Shown: positions 44,147 through 55,145 of the stretch, piece after piece | Layout: every line of letters starts with the position of its first letter | Position numbering within the stretch: the first letter of the stretch is position 1 | From: Rhizobium sp. CB3090 | GTDB lineage: Bacteria > Pseudomonadota > Alphaproteobacteria > Rhizobiales > Rhizobiaceae | DNA length: 64,000 bases | Direction: 5' to 3' | NCBI RefSeq assembly: GCF_029714285.1 | Contig: NZ_CP121662.1 | Location: 1,612,001-1,676,000 of the forward strand | Made by a program: the position numbers and the translations under genes | Notes under the pieces: generated by a model | Seen by the model: the letters and a program-made list of their open reading frames with translations, nothing else | Told to the model about the DNA's origin: nothing | Databases searched by the model: none

Positions 44147-44302
44147 GTTCCTCGCTCGGTGATCGTCAGGCACATCCGCCATCGACACGGTCTTGCTTTG
44201 AAACGTCGTCGCGGCATCCAGCCGATTGCATTTGAACCTTGCCGGATTTAGACCGTTCGCGAACGTCTCTTCCGCCACATCACGGCATTGAAAGGTCCCC
44301 GC

Positions 44303-45910
<1,608 letters not shown>

Positions 45911-45930
45911 GTTTTGTCACTGGTCGGACA

Positions 45931-45960
45931 AAGGAGGGCGCCGTTTTGGCGCCTTTTTTG
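45931..45960 (+). terminator. Terminator of the class I fumarase gene
   Basis: GGCGCC-gtttt-GGCGCC stem followed by six T residues; the flanking AAGG and CCTT extend it. Confidence 0.9.
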
Positions 45961-46100
45961 TAAGTATTTCTACTTTGTAATAAATTTAGTCCCTACTCGA
46001 ATTTATATAAGATTTCATATTGATTGCCTTAATCTTTTTCAAAGAATCTTAGGCTAAGTAAAAACAGTGCTTTCATGAAATCATCTAATGGAGTTCGCCG

Positions 46101-47168
46101 ATGAGTACGGTGGTTGCGCCTAAAGCGCAAGTTCCCGACGTGGCAGGACAGATTACCTACGCCATGCGATCCATGGGGGTCGCACCGATCCCGCGCAACT
46201 ACGAACTTTTCTATGAAGCCTATATTGGTTCCAATCCCGCCTTGACCCGTGAGCTTGCCGCACTCGGCAGCAACGCCACCCAGGAAGAATTGGACGCACT
46301 CGGCGTCCAGCATTTCGCCCACCATGCCGGCCGGATCTTGGATGACGCCCATGCCCGCCTGATCACGGAGCTCGATGGCGTATTGCGCACGCTGCGGCAA
46401 GAGCAGACTTCGCTTGAAAGCTATAATCGACTGCTCGGCGAAACCTGCGAACGCATCACGTCCAAGAACAACAACAGCGTCGACCTGCTGCGCAGTGCCA
46501 TCGACATACTGGCGGAAGCGACCGGCGACACCATGGCGCACGGTGAAAAAACTGTCGAGAATGTCGCCCAGCGCAGCCAGGAAATGAACGATGTGCGCAA
46601 GGAACTGGACGAATACAAGCGTATCGCCAACACTGATTCTCTGACGCGGCTCTCCAATCGCCGCGCCTTCGACGATCGCCTGGCCACTGTTTTCGACAAC
46701 AAGATGGCGCGGCCCGTAACGGCGCTGGTGCTGGCCGATATCGACTATTTCAAGAAGATCAACGACACATATGGCCATCCGGTCGGCGACAAGATCCTCG
46801 CGACCGTCGCCTCGCTCATCCGCGCCAATGTCCGTCGCGACGCCTTCGTCGCCCGCACCGGCGGCGAGGAATTCGCGCTGATCCTGGAAGGCCATACGTC
46901 GGAAGAGGTCATGGCGGTCTGCGAGCGTATCCGCCGTGCACTTGAGGCAACGCCGTTCAAGAATTCGCGGACTGGAGTGAATTACGGGCCGATCACCCTC
47001 TCGCTCGGCGTCTGCATGGCCTCGGAAGCTACAGACCCCGGTGACCTCTACAGCAAGAGCGACATTGCGCTTTATGGCGCCAAGAATGCCGGCCGCAACT
47101 GCAGCTATATCTACCAGGAAGGCATGCAGAAAGACTTCAACAAAAGCTGGCTTATCTACAAGAATTAG
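46101..47168 (+). CDS. Diguanylate cyclase (GGDEF domain)
   Basis: 355 residues. The N-terminal about 180 residues form a helical domain opening with 'MGVAPIPRNYELFYEAYIGS', a sensor segment shared with several rhizobial cyclases, then a coiled coil. GGDEF domain: 'TDSLTRLSNRRAFDDRL', 'VLADIDYFKKINDTYGHPVG' and an intact active site 'ARTGGEEFALI'. The inhibitory I-site position five residues before GGEEF reads R-R-D-A instead of R-x-x-D, so product inhibition may be lost. No membrane span. It makes c-di-GMP; no EAL domain is present. Confidence 0.93.
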   Translation: MSTVVAPKAQVPDVAGQITYAMRSMGVAPIPRNYELFYEAYIGSNPALTRELAALGSNATQEELDALGVQHFAHHAGRILDDAHARLITELDGVLRTLRQEQTSLESYNRLLGETCERITSKNNNSVDLLRSAIDILAEATGDTMAHGEKTVENVAQRSQEMNDVRKELDEYKRIANTDSLTRLSNRRAFDDRLATVFDNKMARPVTALVLADIDYFKKINDTYGHPVGDKILATVASLIRANVRRDAFVARTGGEEFALILEGHTSEEVMAVCERIRRALEATPFKNSRTGVNYGPITLSLGVCMASEATDPGDLYSKSDIALYGAKNAGRNCSYIYQEGMQKDFNKSWLIYKN

Positions 47169-47191
47169 AATCTGATCAGAATTAAAGCCGA

Positions 47192-47229
47192 TCCGCCGGC
47201 GCCGCTTCTCGAAGTGGCGCCGGCGGATT
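47192..47229. terminator. Bidirectional terminator after the cyclase gene
   Basis: Perfect 13-bp GC-rich stem ATCCGCCGGCGCC / GGCGCCGGCGGAT followed by TTTTCG; it separates the convergent cyclase and flavoprotein genes. Confidence 0.85.
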
Positions 47230-47233
47230 TTCG

Positions 47234-47842
47234 TTACCACATGCTTTTGGCGGCTCTTGCCGGCCATTCGCGGTCATAGGTCTCCTGATCGAAATCCCCC
47301 TTTGCCGCCTTCAGCAACATGCCGGGCGTTGGCAGGCTCGCGGGATCGACAAATGTCTCCGTCTTCCAGAGTTCGGCACGCATCACGGCCCGCGCGCATT
47401 GGAAATAGACCTCGTCGATGGTGATCACTACCACGCTGCGCGGATGCTTGCCCTCCATCTCGAAGCTCGCGAGCAAGCTTTCCTCGATGGAGACCACCGC
47501 ACGACCGTTGAGGCGCATCGTGGTGTTGGAGCCGGGAATCAGGAACATCAGCGCGATGCGGGGATCCCTGACAATGTTGGCGAGCGAATCGACACGATTG
47601 TTGCCGCGCCAGTCGGGAAGCAGAAGCGTCTTGTCGTCCTGCACGCGCACGACACCGCCCAAGTCACCGCGCGGTGAGCAATCCAATCCTTCCGGGCCAA
47701 CCGTCGCCAGAGCCATGAAGGGCGATGCCTCGATCATCCGGCGATAAAGCGGCGTCAAAGCATTCGTCACCTTGGCGATCGATGCTTCGCTCGTGCCGCC
47801 ATAAAGCTCATTCAATTCTTCAACGGAAGTGATGATCCGCAT
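47234..47842 (-). CDS. Pyridoxamine 5'-phosphate oxidase-like FMN flavoprotein
   Basis: 202 residues. 'FMALATVGPEGLDCSPRGDL' and 'LLLPDWRGNNRVDSLANIV' are the FMN-binding split-barrel motifs of the PPOX group often called the MSMEG_1061 family. 'IALMFLIPGSNTTMRLNGRA' completes the core. Likely an FMN- or F420-type reductase or a flavin-dependent oxidase of unknown substrate. Monocistronic. Confidence 0.85.
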   Translation of the reverse strand: MRIITSVEELNELYGGTSEASIAKVTNALTPLYRRMIEASPFMALATVGPEGLDCSPRGDLGGVVRVQDDKTLLLPDWRGNNRVDSLANIVRDPRIALMFLIPGSNTTMRLNGRAVVSIEESLLASFEMEGKHPRSVVVITIDEVYFQCARAVMRAELWKTETFVDPASLPTPGMLLKAAKGDFDQETYDREWPARAAKSMW

Positions 47843-47900
47843 GTTGCCTCGCGTCTTTTTGATCCGGATACCGGCGGGTTAGACGCAAGGCGTGACGCTG

Positions 47901-48872
47901 CTATGACACGCGCCGGCCCGACGTCCGAAGAAAGGATATAACCGTTTCGTTGTCGGTTTCGAATGTATTTTCTTTTCCGGACTCTGGCGCCTCCGCCAGG
48001 AATTCGCCGATCGCCGCCAGCACGGGAGCTGCGCTGACGATACGGCGATGGCCGAAGCCGTTCGCCCAGAGAAGGCGAACATGATCGCCGGCGGTGGCAT
48101 AGGCGCGGGCGTGATCGGCGCTGACTTCCTTGTCGTCTTCGGCGTGGATCACCAGTACCGGCCTGCCGAGATCGTGAACGCTGCGTCCGGCGTCATAGTC
48201 CCCGAGCGGTCTGCCAGTGACGTGACCGACTTCCGCCTCAAGTGCTGCCTGTGTCGCCGCATCAAGCTTCATCATCCCGCCGAAATCCGTGAACAGCCAG
48301 CCCATGGCGCTCGGTGCACCGATCAGCACCAGGCGGCCCGGCAGCACCTGGGCGACGCCCGGCAGAAAGCCGGCTGCGGCGAGTGCGATGGACGCGCCGC
48401 CGAAGGAATGGCCGATCGTGGCATCGAAGGCGCCAAACCGCTCCGCCGCCGCAGCGATCGCTGAGACGGCAAGGCGCACATTGAGGAAGCGCCCCGGCGA
48501 GCGGCCATGGCCAGGCAGATCGAGCGAGATCACTTCGGCACCGGTATTCGCCAGAAAGACGGCGAGTTCCGACATATACTCGCTGCTCGATCCCCAGCCG
48601 TGGACAACAAGAAAACGCTTGCGCCGGCCCTTGGCACCGCCATTTAAACGATAGGCCATCGCCCGTCCGCCTCGAAAGGAAAGCATGATCTGCTCGGCGG
48701 AATTCAGACGTGCCCTGCCCTGTGCGTGCGCGACCTCTGCCTTGGCGCCCTGCGGTCGGCGCGACGGCGTCAGACAGAAAAGCTTGAAGGCAGCCTTACC
48801 GGCAAGTCGCGGCGAGATCCTGCCAAGGCTGGTCAATCCCAGCCGGGTGACCTTGAGCGCAAATGATGGCAT
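47901..48872 (-). CDS. Alpha/beta hydrolase
   Basis: 323 residues, starting at 'MPSFALKVTRLGLTSLGRIS'; earlier ATGs (48899, 48932) would lie in or beyond the MarR operator and are less likely. The oxyanion-hole motif 'FLVVHGWGSSSEYMSE', nucleophile elbow 'DATIGHSFGGASIAL' (Ser), acid region 'VIHAEDDKEVS' and 'GFGHRRIV' (His) are present. The substrate is unknown. It is divergent from a MarR regulator, which probably controls it. Confidence 0.88.
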   Translation of the reverse strand: MPSFALKVTRLGLTSLGRISPRLAGKAAFKLFCLTPSRRPQGAKAEVAHAQGRARLNSAEQIMLSFRGGRAMAYRLNGGAKGRRKRFLVVHGWGSSSEYMSELAVFLANTGAEVISLDLPGHGRSPGRFLNVRLAVSAIAAAAERFGAFDATIGHSFGGASIALAAAGFLPGVAQVLPGRLVLIGAPSAMGWLFTDFGGMMKLDAATQAALEAEVGHVTGRPLGDYDAGRSVHDLGRPVLVIHAEDDKEVSADHARAYATAGDHVRLLWANGFGHRRIVSAAPVLAAIGEFLAEAPESGKENTFETDNETVISFLRTSGRRVS

Positions 48873-48888
48873 AGTGAGAATCCAATAA

Positions 48889-48904
48889 TGTTCAATCATG
48901 AACA
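48889..48904. promoter_or_regulatory. Candidate MarR operator
   Basis: TGTTCA-ATCA-TGAACA, a perfect inverted repeat in the 45-bp gap between the hydrolase and marR. A further half-site TGAACA lies at about 48919-48924 inside the marR start. A single bound regulator could silence both genes. Confidence 0.65.
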
Positions 48905-48917
48905 ATAAAGTACAACG

Positions 48918-49403
48918 ATGAACAAAAATCAATCCCTACCCTGGGACCATCCGCGTTTTCGGAGCTGGATCGCCGTTGCCCGTGCCTGCCAGCTCATGCA
49001 GCAGTCGCTCGGCCGGGCGCTCGCCCATCTCGATATCAAGCCGCCGCATCTCGACATTCTCGTCAATCTCTTCCGCTTCGAAGGCATTTCGCAGCAGGAA
49101 TTGGCCCGCAAGCTGCTGGTTGGCCGCTCCAACATGAGCATGCTGCTGCCGCAAATGGAAAAACGCGGCCTGATCGAACGCCGTGGCGACAAACATGACA
49201 AGCGCGTGTTGCGGCTTTATCTGACGGGCGAAGGCCGGCGCGTGACAGAGGAAGCGATGGCCATCCAGACCGACCTCATCGACCGCACGCTCTCGGACGC
49301 ACCGCTCGACGAATGCGAAATCATGACGGCGCACATGGAACGCATCGTCAGCCTCTTGCTACAGGACGAGCGCGAGCCGCTAGAAACAGTCGGCGGTCAG
49401 TGA
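48918..49403 (+). CDS. MarR-family transcriptional regulator
   Basis: 161 residues. Winged helix-turn-helix visible in 'HLDILVNLFRFEGISQQELA' and 'RSNMSMLLPQMEKRGLIERR', with the wing 'GDKHDKRVLRLYLTGEG'. These regulators are dimers that leave DNA on binding small aromatics or on oxidation. The gene overlaps the 3' end of the convergent ltrA-like gene by 7 bp. Likely represses itself and the divergent hydrolase. Confidence 0.92.
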   Translation: MNKNQSLPWDHPRFRSWIAVARACQLMQQSLGRALAHLDIKPPHLDILVNLFRFEGISQQELARKLLVGRSNMSMLLPQMEKRGLIERRGDKHDKRVLRLYLTGEGRRVTEEAMAIQTDLIDRTLSDAPLDECEIMTAHMERIVSLLLQDEREPLETVGGQ

Positions 49404-50596
49404 TTGCTTGGTCGGCGGCCCAGCGGCACTGCGCGGTTCAGCGAGGCGAACTCCCATATTGCCACGACGATAAGCACGGCGGCGGCAAGTATCCCAAGCT
49501 GGTAGACATCGATCTGGGGGATCGCGAGAACCAATAGCGCCAATCCCGCAAGGCCGACGAAGTGGGACAGCGGCGGCCGCCCGGTCGTCGCTCCTTTGAA
49601 CCAGAGATTGCCGATGAGGAACACCGCCGGGCCGCTGAGGATCGCCGCTCCCGCATGCATGTCGGCGGGATCACGGGGATGGGAGAATAAGAATTCATGG
49701 CCGACAACGCTCAGAATGATGCCGGCCAGAATTGGGATATGCGCATAGGTAAAAGCCTGTCGCGCCAGGCTGCCGGGCGTCTCGTCCCGCTCGATGCGCT
49801 GGGTGGCGCGTTCATGGCCGAACCGGAAATAGATCCACCACATGGAGACCGTGCTGACGAAGACGGTGACGAATACCGCAACGATCAGCGGCGAAAGCGG
49901 CTCTTCTGCAAAGGTCTTACCCGCCTGCAGGATCGCCTCGCCGAGGCAGATGATAATGAAGAGCGCGCAGCGTTCGGCAAGATGCGCGCCGGAAACATCC
50001 CAATCCGCCGCGGTCGATCTACCAAGGCCAGGCACGGCGAAACCGAAGGCGGGCGCTGCATATTCGATCGCGAGGGCTGCGAACCACAGCGCCACCCGCG
50101 TCTCGCCCTCCGTCACGGCGCCGGAAATCCAGAAGATACCCGATAGTATCAGCCAGCAGGTGATGCGGACGAAATTGCGATGGTTCGCCGGGCTGACGTC
50201 CTTGAGGGCATAGACGGTAAACAGCGAACGGCCGACCTGCATGAACACATAGGCGCCTGCGAAGAAAATGGCCTTCTGAGCAAAGGCATCCGGAATGGAT
50301 GCCGAGAGAACCAGCCCGGCGAACATCAGCACGAAAAGCATGATGCGCACCGGCATGCGGTCGGGATCGAGCCAGTTTGTCACCCAGGCGGTGAAGATCC
50401 ATACCCACCAGACGGCAAAGATCAGCATGCCGGCTTCGAGAACGCCAAGGGGCGTGAAATGACCACCGAGCGCGTGCGAAAGCTGCGAGATCGAGAAGAC
50501 GAAGACCAGGTCGAAAAACAGCTCGACGAAAGAGACCTTGTTTTCGCTTTTACTGCCTTTGGTCCGCAACCAGCTTCCCGGATCCCCACCTGACAT
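49397..50596 (-). CDS. Low temperature requirement protein A (LtrA) family
   Basis: 399 residues, starting at '[20 protein letters not shown]' after GGGGGCCGGC. About 10-12 hydrophobic helices; '[20 protein letters not shown]' and '[20 protein letters not shown]' are the LtrA signatures. An inner-membrane protein named from Listeria cold growth; its molecular role is unknown. It is 25 bp downstream of the DUF971 gene and possibly co-transcribed. Confidence 0.9.
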   Translation of the reverse strand: MSGGDPGSWLRTKGSKSENKVSFVELFFDLVFVFSISQLSHALGGHFTPLGVLEAGMLIFAVWWVWIFTAWVTNWLDPDRMPVRIMLFVLMFAGLVLSASIPDAFAQKAIFFAGAYVFMQVGRSLFTVYALKDVSPANHRNFVRITCWLILSGIFWISGAVTEGETRVALWFAALAIEYAAPAFGFAVPGLGRSTAADWDVSGAHLAERCALFIIICLGEAILQAGKTFAEEPLSPLIVAVFVTVFVSTVSMWWIYFRFGHERATQRIERDETPGSLARQAFTYAHIPILAGIILSVVGHEFLFSHPRDPADMHAGAAILSGPAVFLIGNLWFKGATTGRPPLSHFVGLAGLALLVLAIPQIDVYQLGILAAAVLIVVAIWEFASLNRAVPLGRRPSNH

Positions 50597-50621
50597 GCCG
50601 GCCCCCTTGCTACTGATTGTG

Positions 50622-50996
50622 CTAGTGCGGCCTACCCGCCACATCGCGGCTCAAGCCCTTTTCCTTCAGTTCAGCCTCATAGGCAGCGAAAAGTTCGGAA
50701 CCCTTCTCACCGAGTTCGCGAAGATAGGCCCAGGTAAAAATGCCGCTATCGTGCATGTCGTCAAAACCGATACGGACGGCGTAGTTGCCGGTCGGCGTCA
50801 TGGACATGATGCCGACATTGCGTTTGCCCGGCACGGTGATCTTTTGCCCCGGCCCATGTCCCTGCACCTCGGCCGATGGCGACAGCACGCGCAACATCTC
50901 CGCCGAAAGATCGAAGCTCGCGCCGTCATTGAAGCTCACCACCAGATGATGGCGGTCCTTCGACACTCTCAATTCGGTTGGCCAGACGTCACTCAT
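50622..50996 (-). CDS. DUF971 (gamma-butyrobetaine hydroxylase-like N-terminal) protein
   Basis: 124 residues, starting at '[20 protein letters not shown]' after GGGAAAATCG. The frame stays open far upstream, antisense to moaA, but only this part is family-like: '[20 protein letters not shown]' and '[20 protein letters not shown]' match DUF971, seen as the N-terminal domain of gamma-butyrobetaine hydroxylase and as a stand-alone protein linked to Fe-S cluster handling. No metal ligands are obvious. Confidence 0.87.
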   Translation of the reverse strand: MSDVWPTELRVSKDRHHLVVSFNDGASFDLSAEMLRVLSPSAEVQGHGPGQKITVPGKRNVGIMSMTPTGNYAVRIGFDDMHDSGIFTWAYLRELGEKGSELFAAYEAELKEKGLSRDVAGRPH

Positions 50997-51131
50997 CGAT
51001 TTTCCCATGCGTTTCAATGCGTCCCCGGAGAAGTAGGCCGCCAGCCGCTGACGCGCAAGTGCATTCGAAAATGCATTTCCCTTGACGCAACAATCGCCTA
51101 TGCACACATTAACATGACAACGGAGGTTTTC

Positions 51132-52181
51132 GTGAACAGCATTGTCGGTACGATAGGCAACGGGTCGCCGTTGGTGGCGGATGCATCGCCGATGATCGAC
51201 CCATTCGGGCGTGCGGTCACCTATCTGCGCGTCTCCGTGACCGACCGCTGCGATTTCCGCTGCACCTATTGCATGGCGGAACACATGACCTTCCTGCCGA
51301 AAAAGGATCTGCTGACGCTGGAAGAACTGAACCGACTCTGTTCCGCCTTCATTGCCAAGGGCGTCCGTAATATTCGGCTGACCGGCGGCGAGCCGCTGGT
51401 TCGCAAGAACATCATGTTTCTGGTGCGCGAACTCGGTAAACACGTTCGAAACGGCGAACTCGAAGAGCTCACGCTGACCACCAACGGTTCGCAGCTCTCC
51501 CGCTATGCCGAGGAACTCTATGATTGCGGCGTACGTCGCATCAACGTCTCTCTCGACACGCTCGACCCCGACAAATTCCACGCCATCACCCGCTGGGGCG
51601 ATTTCGCCAAGGTGATGGAGGGTATCGATGCTGCACAGAAGGCCGGCCTGAAGATCAAGCTGAATGCCGTGGCGCTCAAGGATTTCAATGAGGCGGAGAT
51701 ACCCGAGCTGCTGCGCTTCGCCCATGGCCGCGGCATGGACCTGACCGTCATCGAGACAATGCCGATGGGCGAGATCGAGGAGGACCGAACGGATCGGTAC
51801 TTGCCGCTTTCCAAATTGCGCGCCGATCTCGAACAACAATTCACGCTGACCGATATCCCCTACAAGACCGGCGGTCCGGCCCGTTATGTCGAAGTTGCCG
51901 AAACCGGTGGCCGCCTCGGCTTCATCACGCCGCTGACCCATAATTTCTGCGAGAGCTGCAATCGTGTCCGCCTGACTTGCACCGGTACACTTTATATGTG
52001 CCTCGGCCAGAACGATGCCGCCGACCTGCGCACGGCGCTGCGCGCCACCGAAGACGATACGCTTATCTACGCCGCCATCGACGAAGCGATTACCCGCAAG
52101 CCGAAGGGTCACGATTTCATTATCGACCGCACCCATAACAAGCCGGCTGTCGCCCGCCATATGAGCGTAACGGGCGGCTGA
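51132..52181 (+). CDS. moaA: GTP 3',8-cyclase MoaA
   Basis: 349 residues from GTG 51132, chosen because ACGGAGG lies 5 bp upstream; the ATG at 51114 has no ribosome site. Radical-SAM motif '[12 protein letters not shown]' binds the first [4Fe-4S]; the second cluster ligands are in '[20 protein letters not shown]'; the C-terminal Gly-Gly tail (VTGG) is present. First step of molybdenum cofactor synthesis. It is divergent from the DUF971 gene. mobA and mobB lie 4 kb downstream. Confidence 0.97.
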   Translation: MNSIVGTIGNGSPLVADASPMIDPFGRAVTYLRVSVTDRCDFRCTYCMAEHMTFLPKKDLLTLEELNRLCSAFIAKGVRNIRLTGGEPLVRKNIMFLVRELGKHVRNGELEELTLTTNGSQLSRYAEELYDCGVRRINVSLDTLDPDKFHAITRWGDFAKVMEGIDAAQKAGLKIKLNAVALKDFNEAEIPELLRFAHGRGMDLTVIETMPMGEIEEDRTDRYLPLSKLRADLEQQFTLTDIPYKTGGPARYVEVAETGGRLGFITPLTHNFCESCNRVRLTCTGTLYMCLGQNDAADLRTALRATEDDTLIYAAIDEAITRKPKGHDFIIDRTHNKPAVARHMSVTGG

Positions 52182-52204
52182 TTTCCGTCGCTATAAAAAT
52201 AAAA

Positions 52205-52226
52205 CGCCGGATAAAAATACCCGGCG
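52205..52226 (-). terminator. Terminator of the chemoreceptor gene
   Basis: CGCCGG / CCGGCG stem with a 10-nt AT-rich loop. On the minus strand it is followed by TTTTATTTTTATA. It probably serves the minus-strand chemoreceptor and is shared with moaA. Confidence 0.7.
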
Positions 52227-52262
52227 CTTCAGTTGTTTATCGCTATTGTCTCACATATGACT

Positions 52263-54812
52263 TCAGGCGGCGCGATGCCGGTTCATGCCGTTATCATAGC
52301 CTTCATACGTCCCTTCACCATCGCCCGTGCGGAAACGGTCGATCTTGTCGGAGAGCATGTCGACGCGTTGGCGCAGGCCATGTATCTCGGCGTTGTTTTC
52401 TTCCACCATCGCCGCATTTCTTTGCGTGATCAGCTCGACCTCGCCGACTGCCCGCGTCACTTCTTCGATGCCGGTCGACTGCTCGGCCGTTGCGGCGGAA
52501 ATGTCGGCCACGAGCTTCTGGACACCGGTCACGTGCCCGATGATTTCGCTCAGCGCAGCCCCTGTCTGCTCGACCAGATAAACGCCGTTCTGCACCTGCG
52601 AAGAACTTGCCGAAATCAGGCCCTTGATTTCTTTCGCCGCATTTGCGCAACGCTGCGCCAGTTCACGCACCTCCTGGGCGACAACGGCAAAACCGCGACC
52701 GGCCTCTCCGGCGCGAGCCGCTTCGACACCGGCATTCAGTGCCAATAGATTGGTCTGGAAGGCGATCTCGTCGATGACGCCGATGATCGTCGCGATCTTC
52801 TCGGAAGAGCGGTTGATCTCACTCATGGCGCCGACGGCCTTGGCGACGACTTCGCCGGATTGGGTGGCGTAGGCCTGGGTCTCGTTGACCGAGACTGCCG
52901 TCTGCTTCGCCCGGTCGGCGGTGGAGCGCACGACCTCGCTCAGGCGCTGGAGTGCCCGCGAACTCTCCTCGAGAGCTGCTGCCTGCTGCTCGGTGCGGCG
53001 AGCGAGATCGTCGGCGGATGTGGCGAGATTGCCGGTACCACCCTTGATCTCCTCGGCCGTGTAACGGACATCCGTCAGAGTTTCACGCAGGGCTTCGACG
53101 GCATGATTGTAGGTGAAGGCCATTTCGACGAAGTCGGCGGAAAGGTCTTCGCGCATGCCCTCTTCAAGATTGCCATCCGCGAGCTTGGCGAGAACATCGG
53201 CCAGCGCGTTCAGCGCGTGCTTCTGTTCGGCCTCGATGCGGGCGCGATCCGCGGCGCGGCGTGCGTTCTCTTCGGCCGACAAGGCGCGCGCGCGCTCGGC
53301 TTCCCGCTCCAGCCGGACATTTTCCAGGGCAGCATCACGGAAGACGGTGACGGAACGCACCATATCACCAATCTCGTCGCCGCGATTGCGGCCGTCGATC
53401 GCCACTTCCAGATCGCCGCTTGCAAGCCGCGTCATGATTTCGGTCACCCGCTTCAGCGGTCCACGCAGCGTCTCGACCAGCATCAGACCGCCGACGATAG
53501 CAAGCAGCGTGCCGAGGATCATGGCGATGACGGAGACGTTGGCGGAGCGCTCGCTGTCTTCCTTGCCGATCTCCTGCGCCTGGGCAACGAAGCTGCGCAG
53601 CGACGTCATCGCGTCCGCCAGCAAGCCATTGGAATCGATCCGCGTCTTTTTCCAGTCGGACGCCGTCTGCAGCAGATCCGCCGAACCCTTGGTGACGCTG
53701 TCGATCAGAGGCTGAGCATGGGCAGAGAAATCGCGCATGGTCGCATTGGTCTTGCCGAGCGCTGAGATCTTTGCGCCGACATCCTGCAGATCCTTCAAAT
53801 CAGCGATAACGGCGTCCCGCGAGGCGGCGTCCCGCACATTCTCCATCCGTGCGGCATGCAGCGTCAGGTGATCGATCATGACAAGTGCCTGATCGACGTG
53901 ATCCAACAGCTCTTTCTGGCTATCGATGATCTTGTCGAGGCTGACGAAGCGGTCGGCAGCCGTGTCGCTGTTCTTGGCCGATTGCAAGGTCATGTCGCCT
54001 TCGATCTTCACGAAGCTCTGCAGGATCGGTCCCATGGCCTCGACCTTCTGGTCGGCGGTGTCGCTGCTCTTCAGGACAGCGTCGAGCTTGTTGGCAGCGT
54101 CGGCCGCGCTGTCGACCAACCCGGCGCCACGCTTGGAGACCAGCTCTTTCGACGTGGCGACCTGCTTGAGGATCGCATCGGTATAGGTACGGGCATCCGA
54201 GATTTCCTCATTGGAATCGGCCGCCATCTGCGCCTGGATGCGCAGCTTGCTCATCTTATCCGAAAGGCCCTTGAAGGCCGCGGCATCGTAAAGCAGTTCC
54301 TTGGCGAAGGTTTCCTTGTCGCCAAATTCCTTGCGGATGATGTCGATCTGCTTTCCGGCAGCCTTGCCGAGAGCTTCGATACCCAATACCGCCTTCTGGA
54401 TTGCATCAACATCGCTGTCCTGTTTCTGCTTGATATTCCAGAGGGCGGTCGTCTGATTTCGCATCTCGTCGGCCAGGGCGCTGACGGCGGAGAGCTTGGC
54501 GCGTTGATCATTGCTGAGCAGGCCGCTCAGACGCTGCACACCTGCCGCCTGTGCATCGATCTTGTCCGTCAGCGCCTTGCGCGTCTCATCGGTCGGCGAG
54601 GTGGTGAACTCCTGCAGGGCGGCCTGCAAATTCTCGAAATCGCTGATGTTTTCGATCGTCGCCCGCGTTACGGTCATATGGCCGTTGAGGATGTTGGCCG
54701 TGTGATAGCCGACCAGGCCGATGCCGGCGATCAGCACCACCAACGGTATGACGAAGATAAGAACCTTGGTCACGATTCGGCGGCTTTGCAGAAGACGATC
54801 AATGAAGAACAT
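52263..54812 (-). CDS. Methyl-accepting chemotaxis protein
   Basis: 849 residues, starting at 'MFFIDRLLQSRRIVTKVLIF'. One N-terminal membrane span, a periplasmic helical sensor region of about 400 residues (several times the usual 160-residue four-helix bundle), a second span near 430-450 ('VSVIAMILGTLLAIVGGLML'), HAMP ('RGPLKRVTEIMTRLASGDLE') and the MCP signalling domain whose hairpin reads 'EIAFQTNLLALNAGVEAARA'. There is no C-terminal NWETF-type pentapeptide. The long sensor part suggests a helical-bundle-type ligand domain; the ligand is unknown. Confidence 0.93.
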   Translation of the reverse strand: MFFIDRLLQSRRIVTKVLIFVIPLVVLIAGIGLVGYHTANILNGHMTVTRATIENISDFENLQAALQEFTTSPTDETRKALTDKIDAQAAGVQRLSGLLSNDQRAKLSAVSALADEMRNQTTALWNIKQKQDSDVDAIQKAVLGIEALGKAAGKQIDIIRKEFGDKETFAKELLYDAAAFKGLSDKMSKLRIQAQMAADSNEEISDARTYTDAILKQVATSKELVSKRGAGLVDSAADAANKLDAVLKSSDTADQKVEAMGPILQSFVKIEGDMTLQSAKNSDTAADRFVSLDKIIDSQKELLDHVDQALVMIDHLTLHAARMENVRDAASRDAVIADLKDLQDVGAKISALGKTNATMRDFSAHAQPLIDSVTKGSADLLQTASDWKKTRIDSNGLLADAMTSLRSFVAQAQEIGKEDSERSANVSVIAMILGTLLAIVGGLMLVETLRGPLKRVTEIMTRLASGDLEVAIDGRNRGDEIGDMVRSVTVFRDAALENVRLEREAERARALSAEENARRAADRARIEAEQKHALNALADVLAKLADGNLEEGMREDLSADFVEMAFTYNHAVEALRETLTDVRYTAEEIKGGTGNLATSADDLARRTEQQAAALEESSRALQRLSEVVRSTADRAKQTAVSVNETQAYATQSGEVVAKAVGAMSEINRSSEKIATIIGVIDEIAFQTNLLALNAGVEAARAGEAGRGFAVVAQEVRELAQRCANAAKEIKGLISASSSQVQNGVYLVEQTGAALSEIIGHVTGVQKLVADISAATAEQSTGIEEVTRAVGEVELITQRNAAMVEENNAEIHGLRQRVDMLSDKIDRFRTGDGEGTYEGYDNGMNRHRAA

Positions 54813-55145
54813 GCCACGCCCCAATGAAATTGGTTGGTATGCGGCGAAGGTGGGACCGTCATTCCCTGCTGCGCTGCAATAGATGCTTCTGCCTCATGCA
54901 AAACTGAGCCGAGCGTCCGGAAATTAGATTGAATAAGGATTAATCGCGGACGTAAAAGATTGTACCATCTGCGAAAAATCAGCAATTCTGTCCCATTTTT
55001 GCAAATTCGGTCCGACCGTGGGCGCCGTCAGCTCACATTTTCATTGCAACGCACCACCGAATTTGATCGGCGGCTACACCGTGAACGATTCCCATTCGCG
55101 GCAAACCGCAGTAGAGCGAGCTGATATATCTAGGGAATCGCTTTT
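54813..55145. promoter_or_regulatory. Divergent intergenic region (chemoreceptor / EamA transporter)
   Basis: 333 bp with no credible gene. It should contain promoters for both flanking genes; no clear box or operator was recognised. Confidence 0.35.

Noticed and set aside
51009..52160. Long minus-strand open frame across moaA, continuous with the DUF971 gene
   Set aside because: Only the last 124 codons (50622-50996) match a protein family; the rest mirrors the codon bias of moaA.
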